Origin: JAAOII01 sp965207705 | GTDB taxonomy: Bacteria; Pseudomonadota; Gammaproteobacteria; CBDBNL01; JAAOII01 | Assembly (NCBI GenBank): GCA_965207705.1 | Contig: OZ242292.1 | Location: forward strand, 1,054,001-1,118,000 | Length of the DNA stretch: 64,000 bases | Direction: 5' to 3' | Part shown: positions 16,723 to 26,499 of the stretch, piece after piece | Layout of the letters: the number at the start of each line of letters is the position of its first letter | Numbering within the stretch: the stretch's first letter is position 1 | The notes under the pieces: generated by a model | Seen by the model: only the letters and a program-made list of their open reading frames with translations | Database searches by the model: none | What the model was told of the DNA's origin: nothing | Program-made: the position numbers and the translations under genes

Positions 16723-19233
16723 TTATGAGGTATTAATTCGGCGTAATAAATCGCGCGGTGGCACCATTATGGCGCGACGACTCCATATAAAACCTATAAG
16801 TCCAGCTAATATAGTGCTTATCAACGGACAGAGTAGCCAAAAATAATAATGGGCAACAAAACTCTGTTGCAACAAATATTCATAAACTGCCCATACGATA
16901 ATCTCACTCCCTAATACTGCTAAAATTCCCGCTATAAACCCGATAAAACAAAACTCCAATAAATTATGAATTAGCGCCTGGCGGCTGGTCTCGCCCAACA
17001 GACGTAAAGTGGCGGTGGTGGTAGAACGCGAATCAATGCTAACTTGCAAGGCGGCAACAAATACTGCTATGGCAGATAGCAAACTTAACAACAGCACCAG
17101 CTGCATCGCATTAGATACTAAAGCAAGGATTGACTCAAGCTGCGCCAGAATTCGTTCAACCGAGATAATTGAAAAAGTTGGGAAATCCCGCACCACGTTC
17201 AGCAGAAAATCTTTTTGTTCGGAAGGCAGGAAAAAGCTGGTGATAAAAGTGCGCGGAAAATCCTGCAGCGCATCAGAAGGAAATAAAACATAAAAGTTGG
17301 GCTTGAAGTCGCCCCAATCCACGCGGCGCAAACTAGTGGCGATGCCGTAGATCTTTCTGCCGCCCACCACAAATTCAAGCTTCATGCCCAGTTCAATATC
17401 AAAGTCCTTAGCTATTTCTTCTTCAACAGATATGGGGAAGGTATCAACTGCGTCTGACTTTGCAGCGCCATCTTGCCACCAACTGCCTTCAATTAATTGA
17501 TTATGCTCAGGCAATTCATCGCCCCAGCCCAGGTTAAATTCTCTTTCCGCTTCATTATCATAAGTGCCAAGTCGTTTAGTGCGTTCAATTAAGGGCTCAT
17601 CTTCCACGTGGGTAAGTTTGCCGCGCACCATGCCGGCAAATACTCCTTGCTTAACATTGTTTTCATCTAATAGGTTTTGGATACCCTCGACTTTATTAGG
17701 CGCGATATTCACTAAAAAATAATTAGGGGTGTCGGGCTGAATATCGTTTTGCCAGTCGCTGATAAATGATAATCTCATTATGGTAAGGACACCGATCAAC
17801 ATAAAAGCGGCAGCAAAAGAAAGAATCTGAAAGCTATTAATATTCCAAGAGCGGTACAAAGAAACTACTGCTATCTTAAGCGTTACTGAAGAAGAGTTGC
17901 GTCCAACTCTATCATGGAGTAATTTAAGCAAGGCGTAGCCAACCAAACCCATCAGCAAAATTAATCCTAAAACGGCTCCAAAGAGTCCCAATGAGATAAC
18001 GATATCTCTGCTATAAAATAATAACAGCGCAAAGATGCCGACAAAAGCAATTATGGTTGGCATAATTCTGCCGCCACTTGATGCCGTGGAAGATGGACGC
18101 AGAATAACAGCTGGTGGAAGGGCGGCAAGTTTCCATAAACTAGGCAAGGCAAAAGCAAGCAAGCAAATAACTGCGCTAACAGCGCTAATAAGGAAGGGGG
18201 TAATGGACAAAACCTTTTCCGCTGGCGGCAGAATTGATTGTAAATAATAAGCCGATGCCTTATAGCCAAGCCAGCCACCCACACAACCTACAAGATATGC
18301 TATGACCGCAGGAGGGATGATGCGACTCCACAGGTAAAGTAAAGCCCGACGCGGAGTATAACCAATGGTCTTGAGCAATGCCACATACTTGCGGTTGCGC
18401 TCAATGAAATGACGCATACAAAGTAGCAGGGCAAATGAAGTTAAAATGATGCACAACGAGCCGCTCAACAGCAAAAAAGCGCGCAAGCGGCGCAGTATGT
18501 CACTAAAGCTCGCGTCCTCATCATTTGCCTGAGTGATGCGTTGATTTACTTGCAATAAAGGTTTGATATTATCAAGATATTCATTCAATATTGCTGCATC
18601 ACCACTCCATAAATAGCGATATCTTAAACGGCTGCCAGCAATGGCAAGCCCGGTTGCCGAGATGTCCTGCAGATTTATCATGGCGCGCGGGGCGAAAGAG
18701 AAAAAAGATGCTCGTCCAGGTTCTTGCACCAAATAGGCGCTGAACTTTAACTCAGCTTCACCCACTGCTATGCTATCTCCCAACTTGGCGTCCAGCAGTA
18801 ACGCAAGAAACTCTTCTAACCAGATTTCTCCACGCTTTGGCGGCGACGATATTTGTGGCTCGCCCTCGCTGCTAAACTTAGCAAGCAAAACTCCTTTCAA
18901 AGGATAAAACTCATCAACCGCCCTTAATCGCGCAAGTTGGAATTTTTCTGTGTCGGGCTTGACTATTATAGAAGTAGTTCTTAAAGAACGCGATTCTTTC
19001 AACCCGGCTTCACGGGCGGGCTGTAATAGTTCTTCATCTACCGCTACTGACGAAGAAAGTTCAGCGTCTGCTCCGAGCAAATCCACCGAGTAGGTCCTAA
19101 CTCCGCTTTCAAGCCGCTCTGCCAACAGAGCTGGAGCGGTGATAGCGGCACTGCCAAGCGCCAAGGCAAAAAGAAATATTTGAATTTCGCGATTGCGTAG
19201 CTCGCGCCCTATTTTATTAATAAAGTTCATCAT
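16723..19233 (-). CDS. ABC transporter permease, FtsX-like (YbbP type)
   Basis: An 836-residue membrane protein with an N-terminal transmembrane helix, a large periplasmic region, two FtsX-type blocks of three to four helices (about 255-380 and 720-830) and a further helical pair in the middle. This is the architecture of E. coli YbbP, the partner of the YbbA ATPase. The ATPase gene lies 151 bases upstream on the same strand. Members of this group extrude lipophilic or cell-envelope molecules; the substrate here is unknown. Confidence 0.85.
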   Translation of the reverse strand: MMNFINKIGRELRNREIQIFLFALALGSAAITAPALLAERLESGVRTYSVDLLGADAELSSSVAVDEELLQPAREAGLKESRSLRTTSIIVKPDTEKFQLARLRAVDEFYPLKGVLLAKFSSEGEPQISSPPKRGEIWLEEFLALLLDAKLGDSIAVGEAELKFSAYLVQEPGRASFFSFAPRAMINLQDISATGLAIAGSRLRYRYLWSGDAAILNEYLDNIKPLLQVNQRITQANDEDASFSDILRRLRAFLLLSGSLCIILTSFALLLCMRHFIERNRKYVALLKTIGYTPRRALLYLWSRIIPPAVIAYLVGCVGGWLGYKASAYYLQSILPPAEKVLSITPFLISAVSAVICLLAFALPSLWKLAALPPAVILRPSSTASSGGRIMPTIIAFVGIFALLLFYSRDIVISLGLFGAVLGLILLMGLVGYALLKLLHDRVGRNSSSVTLKIAVVSLYRSWNINSFQILSFAAAFMLIGVLTIMRLSFISDWQNDIQPDTPNYFLVNIAPNKVEGIQNLLDENNVKQGVFAGMVRGKLTHVEDEPLIERTKRLGTYDNEAEREFNLGWGDELPEHNQLIEGSWWQDGAAKSDAVDTFPISVEEEIAKDFDIELGMKLEFVVGGRKIYGIATSLRRVDWGDFKPNFYVLFPSDALQDFPRTFITSFFLPSEQKDFLLNVVRDFPTFSIISVERILAQLESILALVSNAMQLVLLLSLLSAIAVFVAALQVSIDSRSTTTATLRLLGETSRQALIHNLLEFCFIGFIAGILAVLGSEIIVWAVYEYLLQQSFVAHYYFWLLCPLISTILAGLIGFIWSRRAIMVPPRDLLRRINTS

Positions 19234-19305
19234 TATTCATCATTATGTATCATTATTTATCGTGGTATCAGGTGGGCTCGCCCATAAGGCGCCGCTGGCA
19301 TAAGG

Positions 19306-19372
19306 GGGGATAGAATATATAGAGGGGATAGAATGTATAAGGGATAGAATGTATAAGGGATAGAATGTATAA
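19306..19372. repeat. 16-bp tandem repeats between ABC ATPase and permease
   Basis: Three exact copies of GGGATAGAATGTATAA lie at 19325-19340, 19341-19356 and 19357-19372, preceded by a degenerate copy from 19306. They occupy the gap between the ATPase stop and the permease start, so copy number could alter coupling or mRNA structure between the two genes. Confidence 0.8.
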
Positions 19373-19384
19373 GTAGATAAATAC

Positions 19385-20158
19385 TTATGAAGCTGCCTGG
19401 TTGTTAATTGAGATTTTTGCCAACTTGCCTTCCTTAAGCTCGTAAGCGCTATCACACATAGCTGCAAGTTTCATATCATGAGTTACCAACAGTAAGGTGG
19501 TCTCATTCTCTTTGTTTAAATTAAACATTAAGGAAGATATTTGTCCTCCAGTGGCAAGGTCCAGATTACCGCTTGGCTCATCAGCAAACAACAACAATGG
19601 ACGCGCCGCAAAGGCGCGCGCCAAAGCGGTGCGCTGCTGTTCTCCCCCTGATAATTGAGAGGGGTAATGGTTTTGCCGCTCTTCAAGCCCAACTTTTTTG
19701 AGTTCCTCGGATGCTCGGCTTGCGGCGTCTTTCACCCCGCGCATCTCCAGGGGAAGCATTACATTTTCTAATGCTGTCAGATGTGGCAACAGCATAAAGT
19801 CCTGAAAGACGAAAGCCAATTTATTAGCGCGCATGATGCTACGCGCTGCCTCATTAAGTTTGGTTATATCTACGCCATCTATGCTTATTTCTCCGCTATC
19901 AGGCAGATCAAGCCCTGCCAACAAAGATAGCAGAGTGCTTTTACCGCTGCCAGATACTCCCACTATGGCAACTGTTTCGCCTTTATGTATTTTTACGTTT
20001 AGTGAATCAAGAATACTTAAAGAAACTCCAGCGGAACTGGCACTGGATTTGTTAGCAAACTTTTTGGTTACTCCCACTGCCTCAAGTAGGACAGTTTTAT
20101 CAGTTATTTTTCCCATAGTAGTGTCATTATGCTGATTTGAATCATTATTAGGTTTCAT
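19385..20158 (-). CDS. ABC transporter ATP-binding protein (YbbA/LolD type)
   Basis: An ATPase of about 257 residues that would power the FtsX-like permease encoded next to it. Walker A GVSGSGKST, signature LSGGEQQRTALARA, Walker B LLLFADEPSGNLD and the switch His in LLVTHD are intact. The ATG at 20158 is preferred over an upstream in-frame start at 20194. A TATAAT lies 9 bases before it, and the upstream start would lie on the far side of that promoter element. The first 25 residues are polar and poorly conserved. Confidence 0.9.
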   Translation of the reverse strand: MKPNNDSNQHNDTTMGKITDKTVLLEAVGVTKKFANKSSASSAGVSLSILDSLNVKIHKGETVAIVGVSGSGKSTLLSLLAGLDLPDSGEISIDGVDITKLNEAARSIMRANKLAFVFQDFMLLPHLTALENVMLPLEMRGVKDAASRASEELKKVGLEERQNHYPSQLSGGEQQRTALARAFAARPLLLFADEPSGNLDLATGGQISSLMFNLNKENETTLLLVTHDMKLAAMCDSAYELKEGKLAKISINNQAAS

Positions 20159-20167
20159 ATACAAAGC

Positions 20168-20173
20168 ATTATA
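20168..20173 (-). promoter_or_regulatory. -10 element of the ABC ATPase gene
   Basis: On the minus strand this reads TATAAT, 9 bases before the ATG at 20158. A TTGATT lies 15 bases further upstream. It is divergent from the degS promoter. Confidence 0.45.
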
Positions 20174-20215
20174 CAAGAGTGTAGAAAAAATCAAGTTACA
20201 ACCCCAACTCGCTCC

Positions 20216-20243
20216 TTGTTATGTTAAAATTAAACCCTATATT
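20216..20243 (+). promoter_or_regulatory. Candidate promoter of the degS-like gene
   Basis: TTGTTA (20216-20221), a 16-base spacer and TATATT (20238-20243), about 45 bases before the start codon. Confidence 0.4.
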
Positions 20244-20288
20244 TTTATTATGTTCTTTATTATCAATAATTCATATATGTTAGATTAA

Positions 20289-21539
20289 ATGATGAAAAAA
20301 TCTTTATTTTATATATTCACAATAACTTGCGCTTTCACTTTAGGGGCTACCAGTGTTTTATGGGTGGATTCTATTAGAAATAGCTCTGATAGCGCATCAC
20401 GAGGGTCCTCGGAGTCCGCAATACCTTTAGTGCCTACCATACCTTCCGCGCCTTCCTCTGAACAGGAGCCCACAGAAACGCCAATTACCGATACAGCAGA
20501 AAGGGCTATCGTCCAAGAGATAAGTTCTTTTGCCCAGGCAGTGGAAATTGCCGCTCCCGCAGTAGTTAATGTATTTACTTCAAGGACAGAAACCAGGCAG
20601 CCGAATGTATCGCCATTTTTTGAAGCTCCGTTTAATAACCCCTTCTTTGATAATTTCTTCGGACAGCAACGCGGCGCGCCAGAAGAAAGAATTATGCGTA
20701 GTTTGGGCTCGGGGGTTGTTATTGAAAGTAATGGGTTAATCGTAACTAATAATCACGTAATCACCAACGCCGATGATATTTTAGTGGCGCTGCGCGATGG
20801 ACGTGAAGCCAGGGCTGAGGTAATCGGCGTAGATCCTGAAACTGATATAGCGGTCTTGCAAATTGAAATGAGCGATCTTCCCTCATTGAAATTTGGCGAT
20901 ATTGAAGATGTCCGAGTGGGGGACTTAGTTCTTGCCATAGGCAACCCTTATGCCGTAGGGCAAACAGTTACTCAAGGAATAATCAGCGCCATAGGACGTA
21001 GCGATGTAGGAATAGCCACCTTTGAGAACTTCTTGCAAACAGACGCCGCCATTAACCCTGGTAATTCAGGGGGCGCTCTTATAAACACCAAAGGCGAGTT
21101 ATGGGGCATTAATACAGCTATCTTCTCAAGAAGCGGCGGTTCACAAGGGATTGGCTTTGCTATTCCAGTGGATTTGGTGCTGGAGATTGTGGAACAAATC
21201 AGAACTGGAGGGAAAGTAGACCGTGGTTGGATGGGCTTGTATCTTAGAGATGTCTATGAGGATGAAGGAAATAATAACAACCAAGGCGCTGCACCAAAAA
21301 AAGAAAAGTCGCAAATATATGTGGCAGGCGTTTACCGCCAGAGTCCCGCTTTTGATGCCGGCATAATGACGGGCGATGAAATTATTAATATAGATAGCCA
21401 GTATTTCGCTGATACCAAAGAGTTGGTGCGTTATGTGGCTAATAAATCACCAGGCGAAGTTATCAATGCTACTATTAGGCGCGGAGAAAGTGAGATTGAC
21501 ATTATCATCACTCTGAGTTCTCGCCCCAACGCAGAATAG
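20289..21539 (+). CDS. DegS/DegQ-type periplasmic serine protease
   Basis: A 416-residue HtrA-family protease. A single N-terminal hydrophobic helix (about 5-25) suggests a membrane anchor or signal peptide, followed by a Ser/Pro/Glu-rich linker. The catalytic triad is visible: H156 in TNNHVI, D186 in DPETDIAVL and S260 in NPGNSGGAL. One PDZ domain follows (about 305-410), fewer than the two of DegP/DegQ, so a DegS/AlgW role in cleaving an anti-sigma factor is plausible. Whether the N-terminus is cleaved cannot be decided from sequence. hisS starts 50 bases downstream. Confidence 0.85.
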   Translation: MMKKSLFYIFTITCAFTLGATSVLWVDSIRNSSDSASRGSSESAIPLVPTIPSAPSSEQEPTETPITDTAERAIVQEISSFAQAVEIAAPAVVNVFTSRTETRQPNVSPFFEAPFNNPFFDNFFGQQRGAPEERIMRSLGSGVVIESNGLIVTNNHVITNADDILVALRDGREARAEVIGVDPETDIAVLQIEMSDLPSLKFGDIEDVRVGDLVLAIGNPYAVGQTVTQGIISAIGRSDVGIATFENFLQTDAAINPGNSGGALINTKGELWGINTAIFSRSGGSQGIGFAIPVDLVLEIVEQIRTGGKVDRGWMGLYLRDVYEDEGNNNNQGAAPKKEKSQIYVAGVYRQSPAFDAGIMTGDEIINIDSQYFADTKELVRYVANKSPGEVINATIRRGESEIDIIITLSSRPNAE

Positions 21540-21588
21540 ATAACGCCTGTCACTTCAGGTACTACTACCCAAAAACCCAATTAACCCA

Positions 21589-22860
21589 GTGAGGAGCAAA
21601 ATTGAAGCTGTGCGCGGAATGCCCGTGCTTCCGCCGCCACATAGCGACAAGCGGCGGCGAATTGAAGATACTCTTATTCGTATCCTGCTGAATTTTGGTT
21701 ATGCCGAAATGCGTGTGCCTATAATTGAGAGGACCGAACTTTTTAAACGTTCCATTGGCGACACAACCGACATCGTAGAAAAAGAGATGTATGAGTTTGC
21801 CGACAAAAAAGGGCTTTCCATCTGCCTGAGACCCGAAGCAACCGCTGGTATGATGCGTGGAGGTATTGGTTTGGGGATGTTTGCAGAAACACAAAGGATT
21901 TGGTGCTTGGGACCTATGTTCCGCTATGAGAGACCACAAAGTGGCAGAGCGCGTCAATTTGACCAATTAGATGTGGAGGCGGTTGGTTTTAGCAGCCCTA
22001 GCATAGATGCCGAGTTAATCTGGCTATCATCGCTACTATGGGAAGCATTAAATATTACACCGCGTCCTATATTACAGATAAATGCCCTGGGTTCTGTGGA
22101 AACACGACAAATCTATTCCGCGGAATTAAAATCATATTTAGAAAAGCATCGCAGTAAATTAGATGAAGATTCCCAACGGCGTCTTAATTCATCTCCTTTG
22201 CGCATAATGGACTCCAAAAGCCCGGAAACCCAATCCGTTCTGCGCGACGCCCCAGTAATCTCCTCCTATTGGGATGATGAAACCCGCGCGCATATCAACG
22301 GAGTGACAAATATTTTGGATTCTTTGGGCATACCTTATGAAATGAATAATAAATTAGTGCGTGGATTGGACTATTATGACAAAATGGTGTTTGAATGGGT
22401 TAGTGGAGATTTGGGAGCACAGAATACCGTTTGTGCCGGAGGACGTTATGATGGCCTTATCAAACAGCTTGGTGGTAAAGAGACCCCAGCGGTAGGTTTT
22501 GCTTTGGGAATGGAGCGGCTAATGCTGTTGTTAGAGGGCGAGGGAAATCAGGACTCCCAGCAACAAGATGATGAGAAACATAACCATTTATCTTTGCTTG
22601 CTTTAACAGATGATGTTCAGATTTTTACATTACTGCAAAAACTAAGGGGTAATTTACCCAATTTTGTTATAGAATGTGATTTTAGCGTTGGAAGTTTAAA
22701 AAGCAAGCTAAAAAGAGCTTCAAAAAAAGGGGTTTCTTATGTGCTGATAGTTGGCGATGACGAATTAGCAGCACAACAACTTACGTTAAGAGATATGCGT
22801 CAAGGGCAACAAGAAACATTGGAGTATAAGGATTTAATTAACAAACTTATAAACGTATAA
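21589..22860 (+). CDS. hisS: Histidyl-tRNA synthetase
   Basis: A class II synthetase of 423 residues, close to the E. coli length. Motif 2 with LRPEATAGMMRGG, the histidine-specific RGLDYYDKMVFEW and motif 3 GFALGMERLMLLL are present, followed by the anticodon-binding domain. The start is a GTG at 21589 with no good Shine-Dalgarno sequence; the peptide SKIEAVRGMPVLPP matches the family N-terminus. It heads the hisS-yfgM-bamB-der run, a conserved gammaproteobacterial order. A Gln/Asp/Glu-rich segment separates the catalytic and anticodon domains. Confidence 0.96.
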   Translation: MRSKIEAVRGMPVLPPPHSDKRRRIEDTLIRILLNFGYAEMRVPIIERTELFKRSIGDTTDIVEKEMYEFADKKGLSICLRPEATAGMMRGGIGLGMFAETQRIWCLGPMFRYERPQSGRARQFDQLDVEAVGFSSPSIDAELIWLSSLLWEALNITPRPILQINALGSVETRQIYSAELKSYLEKHRSKLDEDSQRRLNSSPLRIMDSKSPETQSVLRDAPVISSYWDDETRAHINGVTNILDSLGIPYEMNNKLVRGLDYYDKMVFEWVSGDLGAQNTVCAGGRYDGLIKQLGGKETPAVGFALGMERLMLLLEGEGNQDSQQQDDEKHNHLSLLALTDDVQIFTLLQKLRGNLPNFVIECDFSVGSLKSKLKRASKKGVSYVLIVGDDELAAQQLTLRDMRQGQQETLEYKDLINKLINV

Positions 22861-22868
22861 TAAGGAAT

Positions 22869-23648
22869 ATGGTACTTAATCAGCAGGAACAGGAAATATT
22901 TGATAAGATAAAGCATTTTTTGCGCTCTTATGGCTTGCCCTTAGGGCTAGGATTGACGATTAGCTTGGGTTCCGTTTTAGCATGGAACGGTTACAGCTAT
23001 TACCAAATAAAGCAAAGAGGGTTGGCAACTAACGTATATCAACGCTTTTTACAAATTGATGATGCCTATAAAGAAGTGCAAGCAGAAATTGATGTTAGTT
23101 CTTTGAATGAAGCACTATCAAGTAATAGTCCAACGGACTTTGGCGCCACGGACATCAATAGCGCGACTCCTGGGGCAACATTTAATGCAAGCAATGAAGT
23201 CAGCGCAACGTCTATAGGATTCTTGTATAACAACATGTTAGAAATAGCAGACGTATTAAAAGAGGATTTCCCCCGCCAAAGCTATACGGGCTTTGCTGCT
23301 ATGCGCATGGCTGCGCTTGATGCAATGAATGGCAATGTAACTTCAGCAACTAATCAACTACAGTGGGTGGTCAAAAATGTTGCCAGTGATCGCATTGCGT
23401 CTTTGGCTTCTGTTATGCTTAGCCGCTCTTTGTTAGCTGAGAAAAAGTATGATGAAGCATTGGCAATCTTATCTAGCAACAAAGTTCAACGTATAGAGTT
23501 GGCGGAGATAAGCGAAATACGGGGTGATATTTATTATGCAAGCGGCGACTATCAAGAAGCCCGTACCGCTTATGAAGATGCTGCGACTCGTGGAGGAGAG
23601 AACCCTCGCCTTAAATACAAGCTGTTACGTTTGCCTGCCACTGAATGA
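22869..23648 (+). CDS. yfgM: YfgM, SecYEG-associated TPR-like protein
   Basis: A 259-residue inner-membrane protein with a cytoplasmic N-terminus, one transmembrane helix (about 22-44) and a periplasmic TPR-like domain. In E. coli YfgM associates with the SecYEG translocon and the chaperone PpiD. Assignment rests on the topology and on its fixed place between hisS and bamB. A Shine-Dalgarno AAGGAA lies just before the ATG, and the stop overlaps bamB as ATGA. A Ser/Asn/Thr-rich insertion is seen near residues 78-110. Confidence 0.85.
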   Translation: MVLNQQEQEIFDKIKHFLRSYGLPLGLGLTISLGSVLAWNGYSYYQIKQRGLATNVYQRFLQIDDAYKEVQAEIDVSSLNEALSSNSPTDFGATDINSATPGATFNASNEVSATSIGFLYNNMLEIADVLKEDFPRQSYTGFAAMRMAALDAMNGNVTSATNQLQWVVKNVASDRIASLASVMLSRSLLAEKKYDEALAILSSNKVQRIELAEISEIRGDIYYASGDYQEARTAYEDAATRGGENPRLKYKLLRLPATE

Positions 23649-24859
23649 TGCTCAACCCTGGGCAGATTTTAGCTGGCTTTAGCCGTTTATCAATGCAAAT
23701 CTTTTTTTGCCTGCGTTCGCAGCAACTATTCCTACTTCTTCCTATCCTGGCTATCCTGTTGATAGCAAGTTGCGCCCAAAATGCCGTCAAATTATCCCCT
23801 CTGCCCAAATATGAAAAAGAAGTTGCGGTTAAGCTTAATTGGCGAGTTAATTTAGGTAGGGGATCTCGTCTACAATTGCGTCATCAGTCGCCAGCAGAAG
23901 TGGGCGATGTTGTATACCTATGTGACTGGCGCAGATTAATTGCCCTTGATCTCACAAACGGCAAACGATTGTGGCGCAAAAAACTCGGCGCGCCCATAAG
24001 CGGTTGCTTGGCTCATTTTGGTGAGCGGATTTATCTAAGCGATGAAGATGGAGTAGTATATGCAATTAATGCCGAAAATGGAGATGTTCTTTGGCAAAAA
24101 CAACTGGATGCTGATAGTGTTACCCCTCCAACTGCCAACGAGAGTATAGTTTTAATCCAAACAGTTAGTGAAAAATTATATGCCCTTAACGCCAATGATG
24201 GCACCCAGCTTTGGAGCTATAGCGCCTATAATCCAGGATTAACTCTTTTTGGCTCCTTTCATCCTATTATTATTGGCAATATTGCCATTAGCGGTTTTGC
24301 CGATGGTTCAGTAGTAGTGTTTGATTGGAGCAGCGGCAACCCAGTTAGCTTTAGACAAATTTCCGTCCCACAAGGACAAAGTGATATTGAAAGGTTGGTA
24401 GATATAGATGCAACCGCTATTTTTGATGAAGGACAATTATACATGTCTTCTTATGGCGGGACCACTTTAGGGCTTGATTTACGCAGCGGCACAGAGATAT
24501 GGCGCAATGATATAGGGAGTTTCTTAACTATGGCTGAGGATAGCGAGCGCCTGTTTGTAGTTGATAAAGATAATCGCATTTATGCTATCAAGAAAAGCGA
24601 CGGTGAAATTATCTGGCAAAGAGAAGATTATCTTTATCGCGGACTAACTGCGCCAGTTTTGTTTGATGACTATCTAGCAATGGGGGATAGAAACGGTCAG
24701 CTACACGTTTTTTCCAGTGAAGATGGATCTTCTATAGGGCGTAGAAAAATGGGATTAAAAGATATTATTAATTTCATGGTTGCAACATCGGAAGGTCTAT
24801 TATTAATTGATAAAGAGGGTTTTGTTAATATGTTGCAAATTGAAGAAAAATCTCAATGA
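23645..24859 (+). CDS. bamB: BamB, outer-membrane protein assembly lipoprotein
   Basis: A lipoprotein of the BAM complex, forming an eight-bladed beta-propeller in the periplasm. The lipobox LIASC places the lipidated Cys at residue 43 counted from the ATG at 23645. A shorter start at 23693 (MQIFFCLR…) would give a more usual signal length. Repeated propeller signatures such as GKRLWRKKLG, GDVLWQKQLD, GTQLWSYSA, GTEIWRNDIG and GEIIWQRE are clear. It overlaps yfgM by ATGA. Confidence 0.93.
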   Translation: MMLNPGQILAGFSRLSMQIFFCLRSQQLFLLLPILAILLIASCAQNAVKLSPLPKYEKEVAVKLNWRVNLGRGSRLQLRHQSPAEVGDVVYLCDWRRLIALDLTNGKRLWRKKLGAPISGCLAHFGERIYLSDEDGVVYAINAENGDVLWQKQLDADSVTPPTANESIVLIQTVSEKLYALNANDGTQLWSYSAYNPGLTLFGSFHPIIIGNIAISGFADGSVVVFDWSSGNPVSFRQISVPQGQSDIERLVDIDATAIFDEGQLYMSSYGGTTLGLDLRSGTEIWRNDIGSFLTMAEDSERLFVVDKDNRIYAIKKSDGEIIWQREDYLYRGLTAPVLFDDYLAMGDRNGQLHVFSSEDGSSIGRRKMGLKDIINFMVATSEGLLLIDKEGFVNMLQIEEKSQ

Positions 24860-24918
24860 TAGCATCAATAATTTTGCTAGTGATTTTGCCAATAAAGGTT
24901 TATACTTAACTTATCACT

Positions 24919-26424
24919 ATGCTTTTTCAAGTTGCCCTAGCTGGTAGAACTAATGTCGGGAAATCTTCTCTATTCAATCGTCTATGTAAAAGTGCTCCTC
25001 CCCGCAGGGGTAAGCACACGGAGGAAGATGCAGCAAACCCTGCTGCTCCTGCGCGCACGCAACCATACTCAAGCCGCTCACAACGCAAGGCGATAGTTGC
25101 AAACTCTGATGGAGTAACCCGTGACTTGCTGTGCGGAGTTGTCCCAAGCGCCCATGGCGACTTTATCCTAATTGACAGTCCTGGACAGATGATGGACAAC
25201 GAAGCATTGCATAAGTTAATGGAAGAACAAGCGCGCAAGGCATATACAATGGCGGACTTATTATTATTTGTCTGTGATGGGAAAGAAGGGCTGACTGCCG
25301 CAGATGAAAGAATTGCCACAGAAATTCATGCCAGTAATAAAAACTGCATTTTATTGGTGAATAAAATGGACCATAATGCGGATGAAGGGGCGATAGCGGA
25401 CTTCTATCGTTTTGGTTTCCCCGTTATCGGAGTATCGGCAAAGAGCAGTTTAGGTATAAAAGATTTACGCAACGAGATAGAACGGCAAATTGCTAAAAAA
25501 GAAGCAGCAAACGAAGTGGATGATAATTTACCACCGTCAACCGGTGGTACTGATGCTGATGATACGGCAACTCCAACGCCAAAAGCGCATATTCCCGCCA
25601 TCGCTCTGCTCGGCTGCCCTAATGTTGGCAAGTCAACTCTTGCCAATCTGCTACTAAAAGAAGAGCGGCAACTGGTGCATGACAAACCTGGCTCTACTCG
25701 CGACAGCGTTCTCTTGCCTTTCACTATGGATAAATCTACCAAAGAGGGAACCAGCAAAGAGGATTGGATGTTAATTGATACTGCAGGCATAAGACGCAAG
25801 AGTAGAGTCAATGAAAGCTTAGAGCAGCTCATGGTAACCTCAGCAATTCATGCTATATATGACAGCGATGTTGTTATTTATATAGTTGATGCCACTGAAG
25901 GACTGAGGCATCAGGATAGCGCCTTATTGCATTTAGCGGAAAGAGCCGGCAAGGGTCTGGTTATAGCTGTGAATAAAGCTGACCTGCTTGACGAACAACA
26001 AAGGAAGGACTTAAAGGGGCTATTGGAATGGGACTTGGCTTTTATTGATTACGCTCCTTGTCATTTTATTTCTGCCGCCAAGAATAAAGGTATAAAGGAA
26101 TTACTAAAGTCGGTGCAGTTGGCGCGCCGTTCTGCAGAAACTAGCTGGGACACCACCGCCTTGAATCGTGTTTTACAAGCATTACTTAATAATCATCCTC
26201 CTCCTTTGAGGCAAGGAATGCGCAGCAACCTGCGCTACGCAAATCAAATTCACGATAAGCCCCCTCATCTTGTGATTCACGGCAAGCGGCTACAGCAATT
26301 ACCTAACGGATATAAGAAGTATTTACAAAAAAGCTTTTCACGGGAAATGAAGTTACAGGGCGCTCCCCTTAAAATTTCCTACAAAACTGACGATAATCCT
26401 TATGGTGGCTCACGCCAGCGTTAG
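24919..26424 (+). CDS. der: Der (EngA), tandem-GTPase ribosome assembly factor
   Basis: Der assists 50S subunit maturation. Two G domains are present: the first with GRTNVGKSS (9-17) and LLVNKMD, the second with GCPNVGKST, DTAGIRRKSR and NKAD, followed by the KH-like C-terminal domain. Unusual points: a roughly 35-residue Pro/Ala/Arg-rich insertion between the P-loop and switch I of the first domain; its G3 motif reads DSPGQ rather than DTGG; and there is an acidic, Thr/Pro-rich linker between the domains. The length of 501 is only slightly above normal. Confidence 0.95.
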   Translation: MLFQVALAGRTNVGKSSLFNRLCKSAPPRRGKHTEEDAANPAAPARTQPYSSRSQRKAIVANSDGVTRDLLCGVVPSAHGDFILIDSPGQMMDNEALHKLMEEQARKAYTMADLLLFVCDGKEGLTAADERIATEIHASNKNCILLVNKMDHNADEGAIADFYRFGFPVIGVSAKSSLGIKDLRNEIERQIAKKEAANEVDDNLPPSTGGTDADDTATPTPKAHIPAIALLGCPNVGKSTLANLLLKEERQLVHDKPGSTRDSVLLPFTMDKSTKEGTSKEDWMLIDTAGIRRKSRVNESLEQLMVTSAIHAIYDSDVVIYIVDATEGLRHQDSALLHLAERAGKGLVIAVNKADLLDEQQRKDLKGLLEWDLAFIDYAPCHFISAAKNKGIKELLKSVQLARRSAETSWDTTALNRVLQALLNNHPPPLRQGMRSNLRYANQIHDKPPHLVIHGKRLQQLPNGYKKYLQKSFSREMKLQGAPLKISYKTDDNPYGGSRQR

Positions 26425-26499
26425 TTAGCGCATTCATCTTTTCCTTAATCTCCTCTAACAATAAAAATAATTACTCTTGGCTGTATGCCAGCGAGAATA

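Noticed and set aside
17600..17620. parS-like CCACGTGG in the ABC permease gene
   Set aside because: Only the central eight bases match; the outer arms are not symmetric.
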